A program made the translations under genes and the position numbers. Positions 60,676-64,000 of a stretch of 64,000 bases of DNA are shown one piece after another. This stretch comes from Adineta vaga. Its lineage: Eukaryota > Rotifera. Location: positions 15,376,001-15,440,000 of the forward strand of contig CP075492.1 of NCBI GenBank assembly GCA_021613535.1. The letters run 5' to 3'. The notes beneath the pieces are model-generated. The model saw nothing but the letters and a program-made list of their open reading frames with translations, was not told the origin of the DNA and did not search any database. Numbering within the stretch: the stretch's first letter is position 1; each line of letters begins with the position of its first letter.

Positions 60676-62013
60676 ATTTTTCTTTGAATAATTTTCTAAA
60701 AAAATCAATTCTCTTAATAAAACAACAATTCATTCAATTTAATCTATTCCAAAAACTTCCTCGGTCAAACAATGAACAAACTCTTCAATTAGAACGTTAT
60801 ACAACACGAATCTATATCATTATTTTAGTTCTAACTTTATTTATTCTAACTATTTTTACATCGAGTCAATCAGAAACTATACAAATGAAAATCAAACATC
60901 CATCCATAGACACTTTTCATGGACTTTACAAAAAATATTCTTTAACACTTCATTGTTCTTGTAAACAAGCAACCATCGATCATCAATTAATTGTCTCTTT
61001 ACTTCCACAATATCACACCATTTGTGCAAGTGAATTTCTTTCATCCGAATGGATAAATATGAAATATCTTCAATCATCATCAATTCTCACACGTGATTAT
61101 CGTTATCAATCGCAATTCTATTTTCAATTTCTCTCAACATTATGTTCAATGGCTAAACAAACAATTGAGGAATCTTTGAAATTATTCTATCAAACAAAAT
61201 TTATTAGTAATCAATTGTATCCTCGAGAAATCTTTCAAATTCAAATCAATTTAATTCTTGAACAATTTCAACGAACAATTCCGGAAACATATCAACGTCT
61301 TCTTATTCTATTAAAAGCCAACTTAGAAACGAATCAATTCATAACATCAATGAATTCTTGGTTTTTATATGATAAAACAGATTCAAATGGAAATTATATT
61401 CTTGATTTAACAAATTTTATTTATCAATCGAAAGAAAAATCAAATTGTAAACAAGAATCGATCGATTTTTTTCAAGGTTGTACTTGTTTTCCTTTAGCAT
61501 TTGATGAATGTTATCGACAAGTAATTATTAAAGAAAACAATCGCATAGAAATTATTCCCGGAATGTATCAAACATGGTTTCCATTTCAATCATTAATGAT
61601 GTCAACATTTGAATGTTTCTATAATCAAACATGTCTTTCTCTAATCAAACAATATATTCCATCAAATGTTTCCCTAAATAAGTTTAATATATTAACATCA
61701 TCATCATCAATTGAAAATCAAACATTTGATCGAATAGAATCCTTAGCCAATCAACTTTTTCTTCAATCATGGATTAATCAAAGTTCGTATGAAGCTTATT
61801 TTAATCATTGTCAACCAGTAACATGTGAATATTTCTATCGAAGAAAATATCAAATTATTTATATTGTTACCATCGTTATTGGTTTAGTAGGTGGTATACA
61901 GATTTCTCTTCGATTATTTCTACCATATATTGTTTTAATTACTATACGAACACGAAATTTAATGTTCTACAGCGAAAAAACTAATATCAACGAGACGAAA
62001 ACTCGAAGAAAAC
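60676..62013 (+). CDS. Two-TM Cys-rich channel-like module 2 (exon spliced to modules 1 and 3)
   Basis: An exon of 1,338 nt (446 codons), with phase-1 junctions on both sides (tttctttcag at 60675, aac|gtaagt at 62014). No ATG precedes TM1 in this frame; the first Met is internal, at QMKIKHPS after TM1. It therefore makes sense only as a continuation of module 1 (...NT-D-FSLNNFLKK). Homologous landmarks: TTRIYIIILVLTLFILTIF (TM1), LHCSCKQATIDHQ, HTICASEFLSSEW, CSMAKQTIEESL, GCTCFPLAFDEC, FECFYNQTCL, AYFNHCQPVTCEY, and TM2 IIYIVTIVIGLVGGIQISL. Identity to module 1 is modest by eye, so the duplication is old. Confidence 0.75.
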
Positions 62014-62167
62014 GTAAGTCGTTGGTACGAGTCATAGTTTTGGATATAGTTGTCAGCATAGCCATTTTTAGGATTAGAATATAGAATTCATATAGTCTCT
62101 TTGAGATTGTAGCCTGTATGTAGTAGGGTTTCACAGGTCATGTTGAGTTATGTAATATTTGTTTTAG

Positions 62168-63531
62168 GATTATATGAGAATGTTTGTTCTCTTATTGTTA
62201 ACATAAAACAATATGTTGTGAAATTAAATCTATTTATTAGTATTCCATTAACAAATGATGCCGATATTCTACATCGAAATCGGTATAAAACACGAATATA
62301 TTTGATTTTATTACTAACTGCATGGTTTATTCTTATTCTTTATGCATCATTCGAACAAGAAACAAAGATAATTAGTATTGAATCACCATCAGTATCAATC
62401 TATGATAAATTATTTTCGAAATATCATGTAACACTTCATTGTCCATGCACTCAATCAACTATAAAATATGAGAGATTTATTTCTCAATTCGAACCTATTT
62501 ATCATGGAATTTGTTCAAGTGATTTTATTTCATTAAAATGGCTTGAAAGTATTGAAGATCCCGAAGGTTTATATGCTGATATGATCTATGGTGTTGATTT
62601 TCGTTCGATTATTCGTTTGCAATTTCAAATCTTATCACATTTTTGTACGCTTTCAAAAAATACATTGAATACATCATTAATTCTATTTAAACAAACAGAT
62701 TTTCTCACGAGAAATATTATTTCTCGAAAAGAATTTTCTATTCGTATTCAAACAATCATTGATCAATTCAAACGACAAACAGCAAATCGATTTATTGAAA
62801 TAATGAAATTAATACAATTGATTAATCATGGAAATCAATTCGCCACAATATTTTCATCAAATTGGAAATTTATTTCGAAATATTCATTTGATTACGTTGA
62901 TCTATTTCTTGATGAACCTATTCATCTCCTAGCAAAATCACAAACCTATGGTAATGATAATTGTTCATGTGGATTACAATCAAATTGTAGTAAATTATCC
63001 GATTTTCCATTTCGATCATCGAATATTTCTCTTAGACAAACTTTACCTGGTTTTCGTGTTGGTTGTTTTCTTCTTGATTCAATGCTTCAATCAAATCTTA
63101 TTTGTCTTTACAATCAAACATGTGTCGATATGATGCGAGCATCTATTTATTATACCAAACCTTTTCCTGTTGATGCTTTAAATGATACTTTATTATCCAT
63201 GGCAAATATAACAATTGAAACAATTCTTAGTCAACTTTTTGTTATTAAATGGTTAGAAAATATTTCATTTGATCGTTATTTTAATCAATGTCATCCTCAT
63301 TCATGTGAATATTCATATGTAAAACAACGTAATTTAATCTATATTGTTACAACATTAATTGGTCTTTTTGGTGGCTTGACAAAAGGATTATATTTTTCTG
63401 TTTATTATTTAGAATCATTAATATATACAGTTATTAATCATCGAAAAAAGAAGAACAAACAATTAGATATTCCAGTTGTTCATCAAGAAGATATTCATAT
63501 TGAACCAGTGACAACGACAACAACAATACAG
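62168..63531 (+). CDS. Two-TM Cys-rich channel-like module 3
   Basis: An exon of 1,364 nt after a 154-nt intron (gtaagtcg ... gttttag), with a phase-1 acceptor and a phase-0 donor (atacag|gtaaat at 63532). Module landmarks: TRIYLILLLTAWFILILYA (TM1), LHCPCTQSTIKYERF, YHGICSSDFISLKW, CTLSKNTLNTSL, DNCSCGLQSNCSKL, GCFLLDSMLQ, CLYNQTCVDMM, RYFNQCHPHSCEYSY and TM2 IYIVTTLIGLFGGLTKGLYF. Residues NCSCG and NQTC give a Cys pattern like module 2. An in-frame ATG at 62140, just inside the intron, offers an alternative independent start (MLSYVIFVLGLYEN), so module 3 may also be made alone. Read-through at the 3' end gives a stop at 63553-63555. Confidence 0.75.
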
Positions 63532-63579
63532 GTAAATCTATTCGATTATTTCTAAAGTTGTTCGATTTGTTTTCTTTAG

Positions 63580-64000
63580 ACAAATATGAATTTTGTTGGC
63601 GAACAAGAAATATTGTAAGTAGAACATAGTTTATCGAATTTTTCATCGTCTTCATGTTTAAGATCAATAAGACAAAGATATCGATATCGAATTTTTCTAA
63701 TTTGTTTGATTATTTTGTCAATCATTGCTATTATTACAGTTACGATTGTTTTGATGATCAATCGAAAAATACAACAAGATTTCATTCCATTAATCACATC
63801 CTCAACAATTGTAATGATGAATAGTACAACAACGGAAACATCTTTACAACCCATAGGTAAATTTAGTTAATAAGAATAATCAATAGTGATTCATATTTGT
63901 TTTAGATACATGTTATATGAGTTTGAAATATCAAACGGAAATATATCGAATAGGTCTTCATCCAATATCGTTTATCATTGGTGATTTTAATCAAGATTTA
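63580..64000 (+). CDS. Transmembrane segment plus start of an FG-GAP-type repeat (partial, runs off the window)
   Basis: Exons 63580-63614, 63663-63856 and 63906-64000+ are in continuous frame. They encode TNMNFVGEQEILSIRQRYRY, a membrane segment (IFLICLIILSIIAIITVTIV), a Ser/Thr-rich stem (SSTIVMMNSTTTETS) and then DTCYMSLKYQTEIYRIGLHPISFIIGDFNQDL. The last part matches the start of an FG-GAP/VCBS-type beta-propeller repeat (G-x-x-P-x-S-x-x-x-G-D-F-N-x-D), common in rotifer surface proteins. The 35-nt first exon joins module 3 in phase 0, but it contains its own ATG at 63586, so this could instead be the 5' end of a separate gene. The 3' end lies outside the window. Confidence 0.6.

Larger units (their letters stand above)
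59346..64000 (+). other. Proposed single multi-module membrane gene (modules 1-3 plus TM/FG-GAP)
   Basis: Junctions 60621/60676 and 62013/62168 are both phase 1 with good GT-AG signals, and exons 1-3 sum to 3,978 nt, a multiple of three. Together they give 1,326 codons containing six membrane segments in three units, with a further TM and FG-GAP repeats if the 63531/63580 junction is also used. Three concatenated two-TM units in one chain would resemble a covalently linked trimer, the assembly of DEG/ENaC or P2X channels; this analogy is inference. Confidence 0.5.

Overview
The window looks like an AT-rich nuclear fragment of an invertebrate, most likely a bdelloid rotifer. This is an inference from gene content, not from a database match. 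It holds intron-containing genes with very short GT-AG introns (often 45-80 nt) and several families known to be expanded in bdelloids: rhodopsin-like receptors, ADP-ribosyltransferases, TRAF/RING proteins, F-box and LRR genes, and FG-GAP proteins. There are no operons, Shine-Dalgarno sites, rRNA or tRNA genes, CRISPR arrays or intact transposons. Coding exons alternate with AT-rich spacers.

Layout. 1-9 kb: a spacer with a 14-mer repeated about every 168 bp, a two-exon metallo-beta-lactamase-fold hydrolase, a 7TM receptor, an ADP-ribosyltransferase (ART) and a decayed TRAF/MATH gene. 10-19 kb: secreted proteins, namely a Cys-rich protein with a frameshift, a PAN-domain protein, a decayed secreted gene, a small unknown gene, a gene with twelve 24/27-nt microexons encoding a Ser/Thr linker, and a six-exon carboxylesterase. 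19.5-21.3 kb: an ART fused to nine zinc ribbons. 22-37 kb: five 7TM loci, including a decayed LDLa/EGF 7TM gene with nonsense codons and frameshifts, and a recent tandem pair. 37-45 kb: a single-pass membrane protein, a granulin, a RING protein with membrane segments, a chitin-binding protein and a caspase-like protease. 45-50 kb: three adjacent decayed genes (F-box, LRR, VWA-like). 50-51 kb: a RING/TRAF/LRR protein. 52-56 kb: a secreted protein with a long degenerate Thr-rich minisatellite. 58-64 kb: a truncated copy and then three large membrane modules that splice in frame to each other and apparently to a transmembrane/FG-GAP protein leaving the window.

There is no single pathway. The common theme is surface, secreted and stress or immunity-type accessory genes: receptors, lectin/PAN/chitin/granulin modules, ART, caspase-like and RING/TRAF/LRR proteins. 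About ten loci carry nonsense codons or frameshifts; three lack exactly one base overall. This fits a birth-and-death accessory region, although some single-base lesions could be assembly errors.

The most unusual structures are the phase-1 microexon array (14.9-15.9 kb), the ART-zinc-ribbon fusion (19.5-21.3 kb) and the concatenated two-TM module gene (59.3-64 kb). All exon models are manual, from splice signals and reading-frame continuity.
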